From: Homalodisca vitripennis
Lineage: Eukaryota; Arthropoda; Insecta; Hemiptera; Cicadellidae
Reading direction: 5' to 3'
Assembly (NCBI RefSeq): GCF_021130785.1
Contig: NW_025778916.1
Coordinates: 1-64,000 of the forward strand
DNA: 64,000 nt
This document shows positions 38,120-49,369 of this stretch, in pieces. The notes under the pieces were generated by a model, which did not search any database, was not told the origin of the DNA, and saw only the letters and a list, made by a program, of their open reading frames with translations. The position numbers were made by a program, and so were the translations under genes. The number at the start of each line of letters is the position of its first letter. The first letter of the stretch is position 1.

Positions 38120-38425
38120 TAATATAAAATTATTGGTATATTGCTGTTGTGAAAACAATACTACTCATACTGTAATATGTACCATCACTATACGTATAGG
38201 TTTAATATGCTAATTACAACTTCTTATTTTTTCAAATTTATAATATTAACACCAAATATACCCGACAAATAACGTTAAAATTACACACAACGTATATTAC
38301 AAAAAGGATTATTGAATTAACTATTTACAGCAAACAATTTATTTATAGTTACGGAAAATGCATTACTTTTACATTATTATTAACACTTTCCCAATATACG
38401 TACACAGCTGCTTAAACATTACAGA
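38120..38425 (+). repeat. Dispersed or inverted repeat R-B, copy 1
   Basis: Matches the reverse complement of 46617-46870 through 'ctactcatactgtaatatgta', 'acacaacgtata' and 'acgtacacagctgctt'. Non-coding. Confidence 0.6.
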
Positions 38426-39199
38426 AAACTAATGGTTTCTGTGTCACCATTACCTAAGATTTCAATGTTTGGCGCACAGATTTTATATGGCAGCTAAGTT
38501 TTTATAGCAATGCAGTTACGATCTGTGCTGCCAGATGTTGATCACGTTCATGAGTTTTGCTGAGCTCAATATTGGCTGTATCCAGTATACCAACAAACTG
38601 TATGGAGAATTCCTTTCAACATATGTGTGTTACTCTCGAAACAAAATGTATAGATAGCCCCAATTCTAAGTTAACCACAAACGAACCATGAAATTTCAGT
38701 AAATGTTACATCAACATTGATCTTGTTTATTTTTGCGTGTAGACATATAAAGAAATTATTATTTTTATGTTAAGGGAAGTCGACCTGCAAATATTTAATT
38801 TTGTTAGATTTTTTTAACTTATCATGAATAGCTTAACTCTTCTAGTTTATGGCAATATATAATACCATGTATGTTTTATTTAGTTAAGGCCATGAAAAAA
38901 TGTGTTCACACATGCTTGCACAATGTTATGAGTAAAATATACTGTCGCGGCGCCCAGCTCTGAGCTACAGAACTTGTTTCAGTATTTTGATTATTTTAAC
39001 TACGGTCTTTGTATTTAGAGGTCTTTGGAAATACTACTTTTTATTCCCAGCTGATGTTTTATTTTGTATGGGAACGACTGCAAATAAACATCATATGTCC
39101 AGTTTAGTTGTCTGTGTTTTGATAATCGTTGTTTGTGAGTTTTCAAAAGGCTTTATTTGATAAATACTTTTGGTTGTTATTCTTTAGGTATTTTTGACA

Positions 39200-40571
39200 A
39201 TGCTTAGAACAGGAAGAGTGTTTAAAAGAAGGAGAATGTTGGCCGGCACCATGTTACAAGCTGGTGTGCTAGCACCAATGAACAAACCCTAAGTAAGAGT
39301 GGAACTAGGCCTACTTCTTCATTTAAGTTCAGCCCTAAGGATGAAAGTGCATTAGTTGAATACATTCAGTTCAAGGACAGTTCTTTTCAATATGATGTAG
39401 TAGATTTTGCAGTTTTGAGCGAATTGATCAACAACCTAGCAGTGTGTAAGGAATGTGGTCGTTCACTGAAATTGATAATATCTAACCGAGTAGGCCTAGC
39501 CTACACAATGAGTTAGGAGTGCGAAAACTTCAAATGTGAGGCCAAAGTAAGCCAGGAAAACAGTGCTAAATCCACTGTAGAAAATAGTGACAGGATTTAT
39601 TACGACATAAATCTCAGGTTAGATTACGCACTTCGAGCATTCGGTATCGGACAAGAGACTTGCGGCAGATCTTCAACCGATCGGAAGAGAACAACGGTAT
39701 AAGCTACAAGTATTACCTTGGAGACGGAGACTCAAAGGGATTTAGTGTTATCTCTGCAGAAACACCCTATGGTGATAAAATTGAAGTCGAAAAGTTGGAA
39801 TGCTTAGCCCATGTTTAAAAAAGAATGGGTTCACGTATTCGAGCCTTCAAACAGAAAAATTCCAAGGTCGTGTTGTCCGATGGAAAGACTATCGGTGGCA
39901 AGGTAGGCTAACCCTGGCTGCAATATATACCATCCTGCTATACTACGGGCTAGCTATAACAAGAAACAATTACCAAGGTGTAGAAAATATGCAGAAAGCC
40001 GTATGGGCCACTTACTTCCACCTTTGTTCTACAAACGACAAACCGCAACACAGTTTGTGTCCCAAAGTAGAAAATACCTGGTGCAAATATCAGAAGTCGG
40101 TCCTGGAAGGTTCTCCATACGATCATGAAGAGCACACTCACCTGCCAGAAATTGTGATGATGCAAATAAAACGCCATTTCAGAGACCTATCGAATCCGTT
40201 GCTATTAGCAAAGTGCACGCATGGCGGTACCCAAAACGTTAGTGAGTCGCTGAACAGCATAATATGGAACCGAATCCCTAAGAAAGTGTTTGTACGAGTT
40301 GATACTCTGAAAATCGGTGTTTATGAAGCAGTGTCCAGCTACAACGAGGGAAATGTGTCCAAGTGTCTTGTGTATAAAGTGCTAGGCCTAGAACCGGGCC
40401 AGAATTGTGTCACGGCACTAAAAAAAGTGACGCGGTACGAATTCAAAAAGCCGTCAACGAAATAGCAAAGAAATGCCGAAAAGACACTACATTGAAAAGG
40501 AGGCTATTAGAAGAAGGTGAGGAAGAAGGTGAAGACCCTGACAACCCATCCTATGCTCCAGGACAGAACTA
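39200..40571 (+). pseudogene. Mutator-like transposase relic, internally deleted
   Basis: Catalysis of cut-and-paste transposition is the expected family role. Broken frames give the ordered blocks of a Mutator-like transposase domain protein found in many arthropod genomes. There is an ATG at 39200 with a basic start, then CKECGRSLKLIISNRVGLAY, DINLRLDYALRAFGIGQETC, YKYYLGDGDSKGF, SDGKTIGGK, YYGLAITRNN, HGGTQNVSESLNSIIWNRIP and an acidic C-terminus, GEDPDNPSYAPGQN. Between the GIGQETC and YKYYLGDGD blocks most of the catalytic core is missing, a deletion. Several stops and at least two frameshifts are present; 39800-40465 is the longest open part. AATAAA at 40737-40742 could be its polyadenylation signal. 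Terminal repeats were not found. Confidence 0.65.
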
Positions 40572-41009
40572 AAATGTAAAATTCCTACAAACTTCAATTA
40601 CATTTATTTTCATTAGCGATTTTGAAAATTTTGTATTTTCCCTTCTGGTACATTCTTTTTGGAAAGTATAATAGATGGAAGCCTGAAACTTTTTACACAT
40701 ACATATATACATTGAGTATTTAGATGTGAGATTATAAATAAAGTACTATTAAAACCATATTAAAAAAACTAAAACTTTTAAAGGTTATGAAGGTTATGAA
40801 ACTGGAGACGGTGGAATGAACCAAAAAGTGTAGTCACACTGCATTTCGGCTCCGTATATTTTAGTAATTTTAACCATTATTTTTCGAAATTGCATACTAT
40901 TTTTCGTAGATAAGTGAATAGTGATCCGCTGGATGACATATTTTTAAAGTTTAAAGTAAAATAACTAACCTAATTATCGCTACAGTCGTGAAAATAACCT
41001 CAACGGTTC
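40572..41009. other. Spacer between transposase relic and LINE-B
   Basis: Probable 3' untranslated remnant of the transposase gene with AATAAA at 40737-40742. Nothing else was recognised. Confidence 0.4.
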
Positions 41010-41816
41010 ATGTTTCGATCGCCTCAGAAGCTAAGGTCTGGGAGTAAAGGCCAGCCAGTCCCTCTATCAGCTGGAGATAAGCGCAAGACCGCCCGTTCCC
41101 TGTCTACACCGGAGTCGTCTGCTAGCCCCGAGTCGTCTGCTCCTGTCATAACAACTAAGATGCCAACTGAAGTGTAGGCCTGTGTAGACGCCTATCTGTA
41201 AGGAGAAGCGTTTATTAAGACGTTAGTTGACAGATTGTGTGAGGCCATGAAGCCCATGATTGCAGAGGCCGTCCGGGCAGCGATCGCGCCCGTCAATGCC
41301 GAGCTCACGGATCTGCGCAAGGAGGTGGCATCGCTCAGGGAGAGAGTCAACAATATGAAAGAGATGGAAGACCGAATGGACGAGCTCGAGCAGTACGGAA
41401 GAAGAACCAACCTGCGTATCTTCGGTGTAGAAGAAACGGTCGGCGAGAACACCGATGAAAAGGTGATGAAGCTGTGCCGCGAACACCTGGGCGTCAGCTT
41501 GCCGCTGGAAGCCATCAGCAGGTCTCACCGAGTCGGGAAGAAGGTGACGGCGGTCGACGGGAAGAAACAGGCCCGCCCCATAATTGTCCGCTTTACCAGT
41601 TACCGAGACCGGCAGCGGGTATTCAACGTCAAAAAACAATTAAAGAACACCGGGGTGACGATCTGCGAGGACCTCACCAGGCGCCGACACCAGCTGTACC
41701 GCCAAGCTGTGGAACGACACGGGGAGAAGCGCACCTGGACGTCTGATGGAAGGATCCTGTGGATAACCGAGGATGGAAGAAAGGGTGTGGCAACACGCAT
41801 GGCAGACCTGGAGTAG
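41010..41816 (+). pseudogene. LINE-B ORF1: coiled-coil and RRM-like protein with two stops
   Basis: One frame of 269 codons from ATG at 41010, broken by TAG (41175-41177) and TAA (41199-41201). The first 55 residues are basic and Ser/Pro rich. After the stops comes a coiled coil (ELTDLRKEVASLRERVNNMK and following), then an RRM-like domain (RRTNLRIFGVEE ... RPIIVRFTSYRDRQRVF) and a basic C-terminal domain. This is the plan of L1-type ORF1 RNA chaperones. An ATG at 41247 could start a shortened product that still has both domains. Confidence 0.75.
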
Positions 41817-42804
41817 CGAGACACATGACACTGAACAGTAGTAAGAGAAATTTGTGTTGATTGTTATTTCCATTGTGCCACCGTCTTAAAACGAACTAAT
41901 TAATTTACAGTAAAATGCTTTATTGGTAAAGTGCCTGCGCTTGTTTTAAAATTTTTAAATAATTATATTGACTTTATGTTTTTATTCCGAGCTTTATGTA
42001 AGAGAGTAAACTTTTTTATTTTTTTAAAATATAGATTATGATAATGCTAGCCAATAAATAAACTTGATTTTGTATAACATAGTTGATTACTACATATTCC
42101 AATAATTTATTGTTAATTGAGATAATGTTTTAATAATGAAAGTCAGATTAGTTAAGTTAGTGTTATTTTTCATTTTCAATACTTTATTATAGGCAGTTAT
42201 AATAAGCGGTTAATATTTTATGTATATGTATATATGTTTATATGTGTATGTATGTGTGTATGTATGTATGTACGTATGTATGTGTGTATGTATGTATGTA
42301 CGTATGTATGTGTGTGTGTGTTATATCAGGTTTTGCTTATTTAACATAGAATGGTTTTGTTTAATATTTATATCGTTATCATTTAGCGGTTAATTTTAAG
42401 CTATAAGTTGTTATTGTTATTTAAATTATTTGTCCGGTTAAAATTACGGTACTTGTTTTTATTTTTATTTTTCTCTGGAGCCGGAGGGCTAGTGGCCAAG
42501 GTTGGCAATGAAGTTGTGCCCTGCATATGGTCACATATATTATAGAATGTTTGTAAATTGTATGAATAGTATGTGCTTGTTGTGTGTGTATGTGTGTCTG
42601 TGTGTAGCCACGGTAATGAGAGTGTCCGCGTCCCCGTGCCGACGCCGTGTCTGGGCGGCCGTGGATCTAGGATAGCAGGCCCGCACGACTCCGCTCACAC
42701 TCCGCGACCGGTTTGTCCTCCCCCTCCCATTGCTCCCCCCCCGCACCCTTCCATGGCTCCTTATCACGCAACCCATCACCACGGCCCAACTCATTATCAA
42801 TAGT
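41817..42804 (+). other. Long spacer between LINE-B ORFs, with TGTA-rich microsatellite
   Basis: About 990 bp without coding signal. It includes an imperfect TGTA/TGTG array at about 42222-42325 and a C-rich stretch at 42715-42745 just before ORF2. The length is unusual for such an element. It may be foreign DNA inserted between the ORFs. Confidence 0.6.
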
Positions 42805-45666
42805 ATGTCTCCCTATCGCAAACAATTAAAAGCAGCTCATCTGAACGCTCAATCGCTTAGATGTCATATAGATGAAGTTAGAACTATTTTTATGAATCAG
42901 ATGTTTGATGTCATTACTATATCTGAGTCTTGGTTAAAGCCGAGTATTCCTGACGGTGAGGTAGCACTTCCGGGTTATTTAATTTTCAGAAATGATAGAT
43001 TGTCCAAAATTGGTGGGGGTGTGTGTGTATTTATAAAAGAAAATTTTGGGGTTAAGCACTTGTACTCTACACCGCAGGAATATTCGGCTAAACCGGAATT
43101 TATGTTTTTAGAAATTAATGTGTCTGTTTCAGAGGTACTTCTCTTAGGATTATGTTACCGTCCACCTAAGGTGGGGCATATGGATGACTTTGAGGATAAT
43201 CTCTTGCGCCTTCTCCCGGGCTATGGTCGTGTCTTGATTATGGGTGACTTTAATACGGATCTTCTGAAACCTAACAATCACAACACTATACAGCTCACTA
43301 GGATGTTTCAATCCTGCAACCTGACTATACTACCACTGAACGCCACGCACCACACTGCCGAAACCGCCACCTGGCTAGATCTTATGGTAGTCTCGGACCC
43401 TGAGGAATCATTATACCATGGGCAGCTTCCAATTCCGGCAATTTCCCATCATGATTTAATTTTCTGTGCCCTTTCATTAAAAGTTCCGAAACCTAAAGAA
43501 AAATATATAACTTACAGATCATACAGAAATATGAATGAAATTGCATTTTTTGCGGATGTTTATTCATACCCATGGCATTCCGTGCAGAATAAGGAGACTG
43601 TTGATGAGATGGTTGACTCTTTAAATTCTCTTATATTAAAGCTGTATGACAAACACGCCCCTCTTGTTACCAAGCGAATTAATAAGAAACGACCCGTTCC
43701 CTGGATTTCCGAGAATATTCTCGGTCTAATGGCCGAAAGAGACGCCTTGTTTCGGAGGGCTCGGCGCTCTAGAGATGTTAACTTAATGATACGGTACCGC
43801 CATCTTCGTAACCAAGTCAAACAACAAATTAGAAATTCCCGTCTTCGATACATAAATGGAATGTTTTCAGACAGAAATCAATCGACAACTGCGTTATGGA
43901 GTAATGTCAAGAAGCTTGGTTTTGGTAAGCAACCCTCTCCTGCCTCTATTAATATTTCACTTAATGATCTAAACGAGTATTTTTCATCATTTTCTCAAAA
44001 ATCTATCACCGCAGTTGTTCAAACCCATTTAGATGAATTGAGTCAACAAACCCATAATATTCCCTCAGACAGCCAGTTTCGTTTAAATCCAGTATTAGAG
44101 GTAGATGTCCTTAAAGCAATCAGGCGTATACAAACGAATGCTACGGGTTCAGACAACATATCAATCTTATTAGTTAAGAAAATTCTCTTTGCTATTCTCC
44201 CTGTCATTACAGCAATTTATAATAAATCTCTCACAACAGGTGTTTTCCCCACACAATGGAAGTCCGCCTTAGTTCGTCCACTAAATAAAATTAAATCTCT
44301 ATCTGAACCCCAAGACTACCGACCAATTAGTATCTTACCAGCTCTCTCGAAAGGTCTTGAGCAAATAGTTCATTCCCAAATATCAGATTTCTTGTCTAAA
44401 AATAATATTATTAATTTTTTTCAGTCTGGCTTTCGCCAAAACCATAGTACAGAAACTGCACTTCTGAAAATAACTGATGACATTCGATTAGCCATGGATC
44501 GAGGTCTTTATACCTTACTAGTTCTATTCGATTTCAGCAAGGCCTTCAATACAATCATTCATAATATTCTATATAAAAAGCTTAAAAATTTTGGTTTCTC
44601 TGAAAATGCTTTAGCATGGATAAAATCATATCTGAGGGACAGAAAGCAGTGTGTGTGCAATGACAACTCAATGTCTGATTTCAGAACTGTGACCTGCGGA
44701 GTTCCGCAAGGATCAATACTTGGCCTACTACTCTTTATTTTGTACATAAATGACATTAACACTGTATTGCGACATTGCAAATTTCACTGTTATGCTGATG
44801 ACTTACAAATCTACCCACACTTTAACATTATCGACATAAAACAGACTGTGAAGTGGATGAATGAAGACATACAACGACTTGTTCAATGGTCTTTAAAAAA
44901 TTGACTTAAACTTAACCCGGATAAAACCCAACCCATGATTGTCTGTCATCAACGACTTGCCAACTCCATTGACCTACAAAATACACCGACAATAACTATA
45001 GACGGAAAACTTTTACCATACGTTGAAAGGGTAAAAAGTTTAGGACTAATCATAAGCAACACACTTGGATGGACCAATGCAGTGGTGTACACCTGTAACA
45101 GGGTGTTCGCTGCTGTGCACACACTGAAACGAATGCAAGGACTTCTACCATTTCACATTAAACTTCTGTTGGTCAAGTCACTTGTGTTTCCTTACTTTAA
45201 CTACTGCAACTCTGTAATCAATGACATAACTGTAGCCCTTAGCACTAAACTGCAAAGAGCACAAAATTACTGCATTCGCTTTCTGTTTGATTTACGTCGA
45301 AGGGATCATGTTACACCATATTTTATTCAATCATAAATTCTAAAATTAGCTGATTCAAGATCGATTCGAATTTTGTCATTGTTGCACTCTATTATTAATA
45401 CGGATTCACCAAAATATTTATCTGAAAACTTTCAGTTTTTGGCGGGGAGTGGCGCAAGAGAAACTCGGTCTGGTGCACTAAGTCTCAGAATCCCAATACA
45501 CAGTACCAAAACCTATAACCGATCCTTCACCGTTACCGCATGTAGATTATGGAACTCCTTACCAGATCCTGTCAAACAAATCGAGAGCCGAAAACGGTTT
45601 GTGGCGGAGCTGAGACGAAAATACCTGGACCGGATGATCGTGGCGGGCGGCGGGGCTACTCTTTGA
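42805..45666 (+). pseudogene. LINE-B ORF2: endonuclease-reverse transcriptase with two in-frame stops
   Basis: A single frame of 954 codons from ATG at 42805. The endonuclease motifs are LNAQSL, ISESWL, LGLCYRPP, IMGDFNTDLL and SHHDLIF. The RT motifs are DYRPISILPALSK, SGFRQNHSTETALL, FDFSKAFNTI, CGVPQGSILGL and the catalytic YADD. The end of the frame carries the usual TACRLWNSLP block. TGA at 44902-44904 stands where Gly is expected (KN*LKLNPDKTQ), and TAA at 45334-45336 lies in the C-terminal part. The conserved Asp of AFDT is Asn here. Both stops are single-base changes, so the copy is recently inactivated. Confidence 0.85.
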
Positions 45667-45803
45667 ATCGTGACTGTGTGAATGGAAGAGTGAATGGAAT
45701 ACTGTAAGTGTAAGCTATAGTTAATTAGCCTTAATTTACATTATTAAGATTAATTTTTTAAGAGGTTAAATGTAAGAAAGGACCATGTGGTCCTAATTTC
45801 GCC

Positions 45804-45855
45804 TCAATAAAGAAGTGTTTCTTTCTTTCTTTCTTTATTTCTTTCTTTCAATGCT
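45804..45855 (+). terminator. LINE-B polyadenylation signal and (TTTC)n tail
   Basis: AATAAA is followed within about 15 bp by repeated TTTC units, which end the element and give way to ordinary AT-rich DNA. Confidence 0.7.
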
Positions 45856-46209
45856 TTTATAAATGAAATCATAAAACGGTTGCCAAGCAACTAGAACAAA
45901 ACAAGCTCATACACGTGTGTACTAAATACCGTAAAATAAGTATACAAAGTTTCAGCCTTGTATCTATGCAGGGTTTTGTGTAAAGTGTATCTAAGTTAAC
46001 ATTGAGAAGTATAGGAGGGCGACTCCCCTTAAGTTTCAATTGTGAACTTTATTCTTAGCGTTGGTGTTGTAAGAGCTACGGTATATCAACCAAACCTGCT
46101 ATTAAACCGGTGTTTTTAATGTTGAAAACAAATTAAAAATTTTATAAAGTGGTAGCAGGAAAGTATTTTAACGTATAACTTAAAGGATAATAGCTTTCCA
46201 AAACCTTTG

Positions 46210-46320
46210 CTAATAGCGTAGTGTGGCGGGTATAACAGTTATCGCAAGATAACCGGATCTGCTGCTTAGAAGGGTAACCGCTGAGCTATCCTGTCCTTGT
46301 GGTGGTGATTTGGGACTCAC
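46210..46320 (-). repeat. Possible tRNA-derived SINE fragment
   Basis: The minus strand reads 'GGATAGCTCAGCGGTTA', which fits a tRNA A box (TRGYNNARNNGG). A convincing B box does not follow: the expected place has 'GGTTATCTTGCGATAAC', a perfect hairpin with a GCAA loop. The 18 bp 'gttatcgcaagataaccg' recurs at 8582-8599. A tRNA gene is ruled out by the missing arms. Confidence 0.3.
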
Positions 46321-46616
46321 CTTTAAGCCATTGGTCCTAAGGTTGTGTTAGAGAGGGCTACTTATCTCTAATGTCGCCTGGTAAAATAAGACATTTATTT
46401 TACTTTTTATTTAAGGAGCATGAAGATGGTGTTCAAACCAAACATATACAGTATGTATGCTGTATCGAACTTCTAACTGAAAGTTAGTTCATTATTATAC
46501 AATCTTGTCATAAAAATGTACTTGTATGAACAAAAATATCTATACCATAATTGAAGGTGGTTAAATTGTGACAATTTATTTTAATATTTGTTGAGTAGAA
46601 TCTCTAATTTTTAAGC

Positions 46617-46870
46617 AGCTGTGTACGTATTTTAAGAAAATGTAACTAATTGTGTAAAAATAATGCATTTCCCGTAATTGAAAAAAGAAATACTTTGAAG
46701 TACACAGTGAATTGAATAATCCTTTTTCTAGTATACGTTGTGTAAAATATGAACGTTATTGTTCAGATATGTTTGGAGTTATCACAATAAATTTGAATGA
46801 ATAAGAATTTATAATTAGCACACTGTATAAGTGTATTGTGAGGGTACTCCTACATATTACAGTATGAGTA
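46617..46870 (-). repeat. Dispersed or inverted repeat R-B, copy 2
   Basis: Reverse complement of 38120-38425 with moderate divergence. Adjacent to R-A copy 2 in mirrored order. Confidence 0.6.
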
Positions 46871-47096
46871 GTAGATAGTAGTTTTTTTACAGAAAAGTAA
46901 CATAACAATTATTTTACGTTAGACAATTTTGTTAAATGAAGTAACTTTAATGGGAAATGGATATGTATCTTATTACATAATCACATTACCACTATTCTCA
47001 TAGTCTCTAGATAGACTACAACATTACTCTAGGAACGCATTTTATATAAATCAAAAGGGTTCTGATTTCCCATACGGACACGCAGATTTTCGGAGT

Positions 47097-47440
47097 TTGT
47101 CGGTCATAGTCGGAATTGTTTGGCACTGCCCCCCCCCCCACTCACTTGCTACGATGTCGCCGATTATCTCTGGACAGTACCACCGGAGAAACTTGTCTAA
47201 TAGTGATAGCCGACTGCTCCTTCAGAAAACCCTACCACTTGCTTTTAGGTGCTGTGACTGTAGGGGATATATAAAACTCGCACAATTCTGCAGGTTCCAT
47301 GCTGCTCTCGGTCATTTCTTAAGGTGCTGTATTATAAGGTACTATGAAATAATTTAATATTTGAATATACTACTTTATTAAAGGTTTAATTTTTAGTTCT
47401 GTGACCCAAATAACTGTTTAGGCGCTATGATAGTATGATA
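47097..47440 (+). repeat. Dispersed or inverted repeat R-A, copy 2
   Basis: Matches the reverse complement of 36510-36832. An open frame of 86 codons here has a diverged counterpart in copy 1, but no motif was recognised and the match may reflect DNA rather than protein conservation. Contains an 11 bp C run at about 47131. Confidence 0.55.
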
Positions 47441-47521
47441 GATATTAGTAGTAGATATAACAGTTGTGTAGCGTTGCATATCACCAATACATTGTCTATA
47501 AAATCAGATGTCATTCAAACT

Positions 47522-48664
47522 TTAATTTTCCTCGTTCTGATACTGGAATTGAAGCAGAATTACCAAATATGTGGTCACTGCTCCTGCCACCTTAGTTAGG
47601 ATATCGCTTTTAATTTTGAATAAATGCAGTGCACAAAATTTAGGTATGTCGGTAGATACTTGAAGAAGGAACCTCTCCAACAATGTCCTCATAGCAGGAT
47701 CAATATCCTTATGGATCGTCTTGCAGATCGTCATCGTCGTCTTGCCAGCTGAGTTAGTGACGTCAGCTGCAGATCGAACCATCACCACCATGTAACTAAC
47801 GCTAGCCAAAGCCCAGATGAACGAAAATATAAACTCTATATAGTCTCCTGACTCATAGGACAAGACAGCATAGTATAGGTCGACTACGATACTGAAGAAC
47901 AAATAAGAGGTAGTAGCCACCAGCTGTTCGCAATAGAAGCCATTCGCCTGGTGTACAGCCTCAATCAGCAACCAGTAGATGTTCAACAGAGATTCCACCT
48001 CACACTTTTGTGAGTTTGAACTTTGTTGTGATATTTCAATATATGGCATGAACTGATTTTCCATTAGTCGTCCGAAACAGTGGCGGGCTAGTTCCTGCTC
48101 GATCATGATGCTGATGTATTTAAAACTTTTTGACAAACATTGAGTGACTTCGGTAAAAGTAACGAATGTAGAAGTCAATCGAAATATAGTAGTTAAGTAA
48201 GACACGTAACATATGGAAATCATTAGTCGATTTTGATGATTGTTTATTGTACTTATTCCCCAAGTAGCTACATCGTACGTAACAAGTACCACAGTGACAA
48301 CGTAGGCTACTAAGATTCTTATGTTTATATTGGATTTCGGTGGCTGGTATCTAATATCACTCCAAGTGTCCTCGACACTTTCCACAATTTTGTGGAATTC
48401 GACAAAGCACTGATATTTTCTGATATTGCTGACAAAGACAACGACTGATGTCAATGATATACAGGTAAAATCCAAAACCATTACAGTTGTGGTAGTATTA
48501 GTGTTCCAATAATAGGGCAAGATTGCCAGAGTATTTAAGTATTGGAGATATACCCAATAATACGGGAGTGTCGCTTGAGCTGCTGTTGAGACCAAACTCC
48601 ATGTGAACCATGACGGGGAAAATCTCAATTCTTGACCTTCGTTTGGCACAGAAATGTTGATCAT
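47522..48664 (-). CDS. Gr-6: intact gustatory-receptor-like chemoreceptor
   Basis: 380 residues from ATG at 48664, no internal stop, within the usual insect Gr length. Seven hydrophobic segments can be placed, and the TYLVILLQF form of the TYhhhhhQF signature is at residues 365-373, seven residues before the end. Expected to sit in sensory neuron membranes and detect tastants or other chemicals; the ligand is unknown. Unspliced in this window. The conserved LTSQVFGGFF stretch of the paralogues lies just upstream in the same frame, but no ATG precedes it there. A T run (7 T, against 6 in Gr-4) between the likely ancestral ATG at about 48720 and this stretch shifts the frame. Either the start has moved to 48664 or the run is a base error. 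The cluster's only plausible functional copy. Confidence 0.75.
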   Translation of the reverse strand: MINISVPNEGQELRFSPSWFTWSLVSTAAQATLPYYWVYLQYLNTLAILPYYWNTNTTTTVMVLDFTCISLTSVVVFVSNIRKYQCFVEFHKIVESVEDTWSDIRYQPPKSNINIRILVAYVVTVVLVTYDVATWGISTINNHQNRLMISICYVSYLTTIFRLTSTFVTFTEVTQCLSKSFKYISIMIEQELARHCFGRLMENQFMPYIEISQQSSNSQKCEVESLLNIYWLLIEAVHQANGFYCEQLVATTSYLFFSIVVDLYYAVLSYESGDYIEFIFSFIWALASVSYMVVMVRSAADVTNSAGKTTMTICKTIHKDIDPAMRTLLERFLLQVSTDIPKFCALHLFKIKSDILTKVAGAVTTYLVILLQFQYQNEEN

Positions 48665-49369
48665 AAAAAATCCCCCAAAAACCTGGCTGGTTAAAATTGC
48701 TTCTTTGGAAAAAAACCTGCATTCTGTAGAATTGTGCTAATGGTGTGTTACTTCACTATTCATCGGTCAAAGTTGGTAACAACTGTAGAGTTTATTTTGG
48801 AGCGCTGGATATTTCGTTCTTATAGACATTTTCGTAATTGATTTGGCACTCGTTGTCATGCATTTTTAAATGTAATTACAATAATTCAATCACTCTAAGT
48901 GATTCAGACTTTGTGTAAAAATGTATTACATTAGTTTTAATACCACTGGACTTTTACTATAAGTATTTATTTATTACCAACCAATAGTAACATTTTAGTG
49001 TGGATTTTCTTAAAAACCTGTCAATGCAGACTACACCTTTGTAAATGAAGTTTTTCAAATAAAGAATTTCAATCATAATTGATAAGTAATTTATAATTAT
49101 TTAAGCTTGTAATATAATGTCCTGCTGTGATAGTACCACTCGAAACTTTAGTTTAAATGCTTAAGGTGTAAACCTTTACGGGTTTTTTGTCCTTTAGATA
49201 AAACAAATTAAGAACCATTTTGAAATGTGATTACATAAAACGTCTCTTGAAACACTGAGTTGCCTGTAATTTGCAGTAGCATAATAAAGGTTATTGTAAG
49301 TGTAAAGAATATGTATATAAAATGACACTGTACATTTTCAAAGTTATAAGGCATATGGAAATTGTATAC
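48665..49369 (-). other. 5' flank of Gr-6
   Basis: Aligns with the 5' flanks of Gr-3 and Gr-4 through 'gttggtaacaactgtagagttta' and 'aattcaatcactctaagtgattc' to about 49320. The upstream region is thus part of the duplicated receptor unit and would hold the promoter. No TATA box was singled out. Confidence 0.6.

Larger units (their letters stand above)
41010..45855 (+). mobile_element. LINE-B: near full-length non-LTR retrotransposon (Jockey/CR1-type group)
   Basis: Plus-strand element with a coiled-coil ORF1 (41010-41816), an unusually long 988 bp spacer, an endonuclease/RT ORF2 (42805-45666), AATAAA at 45804-45809 and a (TTTC)n tail to about 45855. Four in-frame stops, two per ORF, and no frameshift were seen, so decay is recent. 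It differs from LINE-A in ORF1 type, tail and ORF spacing. Target-site duplications were not found. The coding parts are clearly richer in GC than the surroundings. Confidence 0.85.

Noticed and set aside
42573..42803. Plus-strand proline-rich open frame before LINE-B ORF2
   Set aside because: It is a low-complexity C-rich stretch in the spacer, in a different frame from ORF2.
46210..46320. A tRNA gene
   Set aside because: Only an A box is present; no anticodon arm, T arm or B box can be folded.
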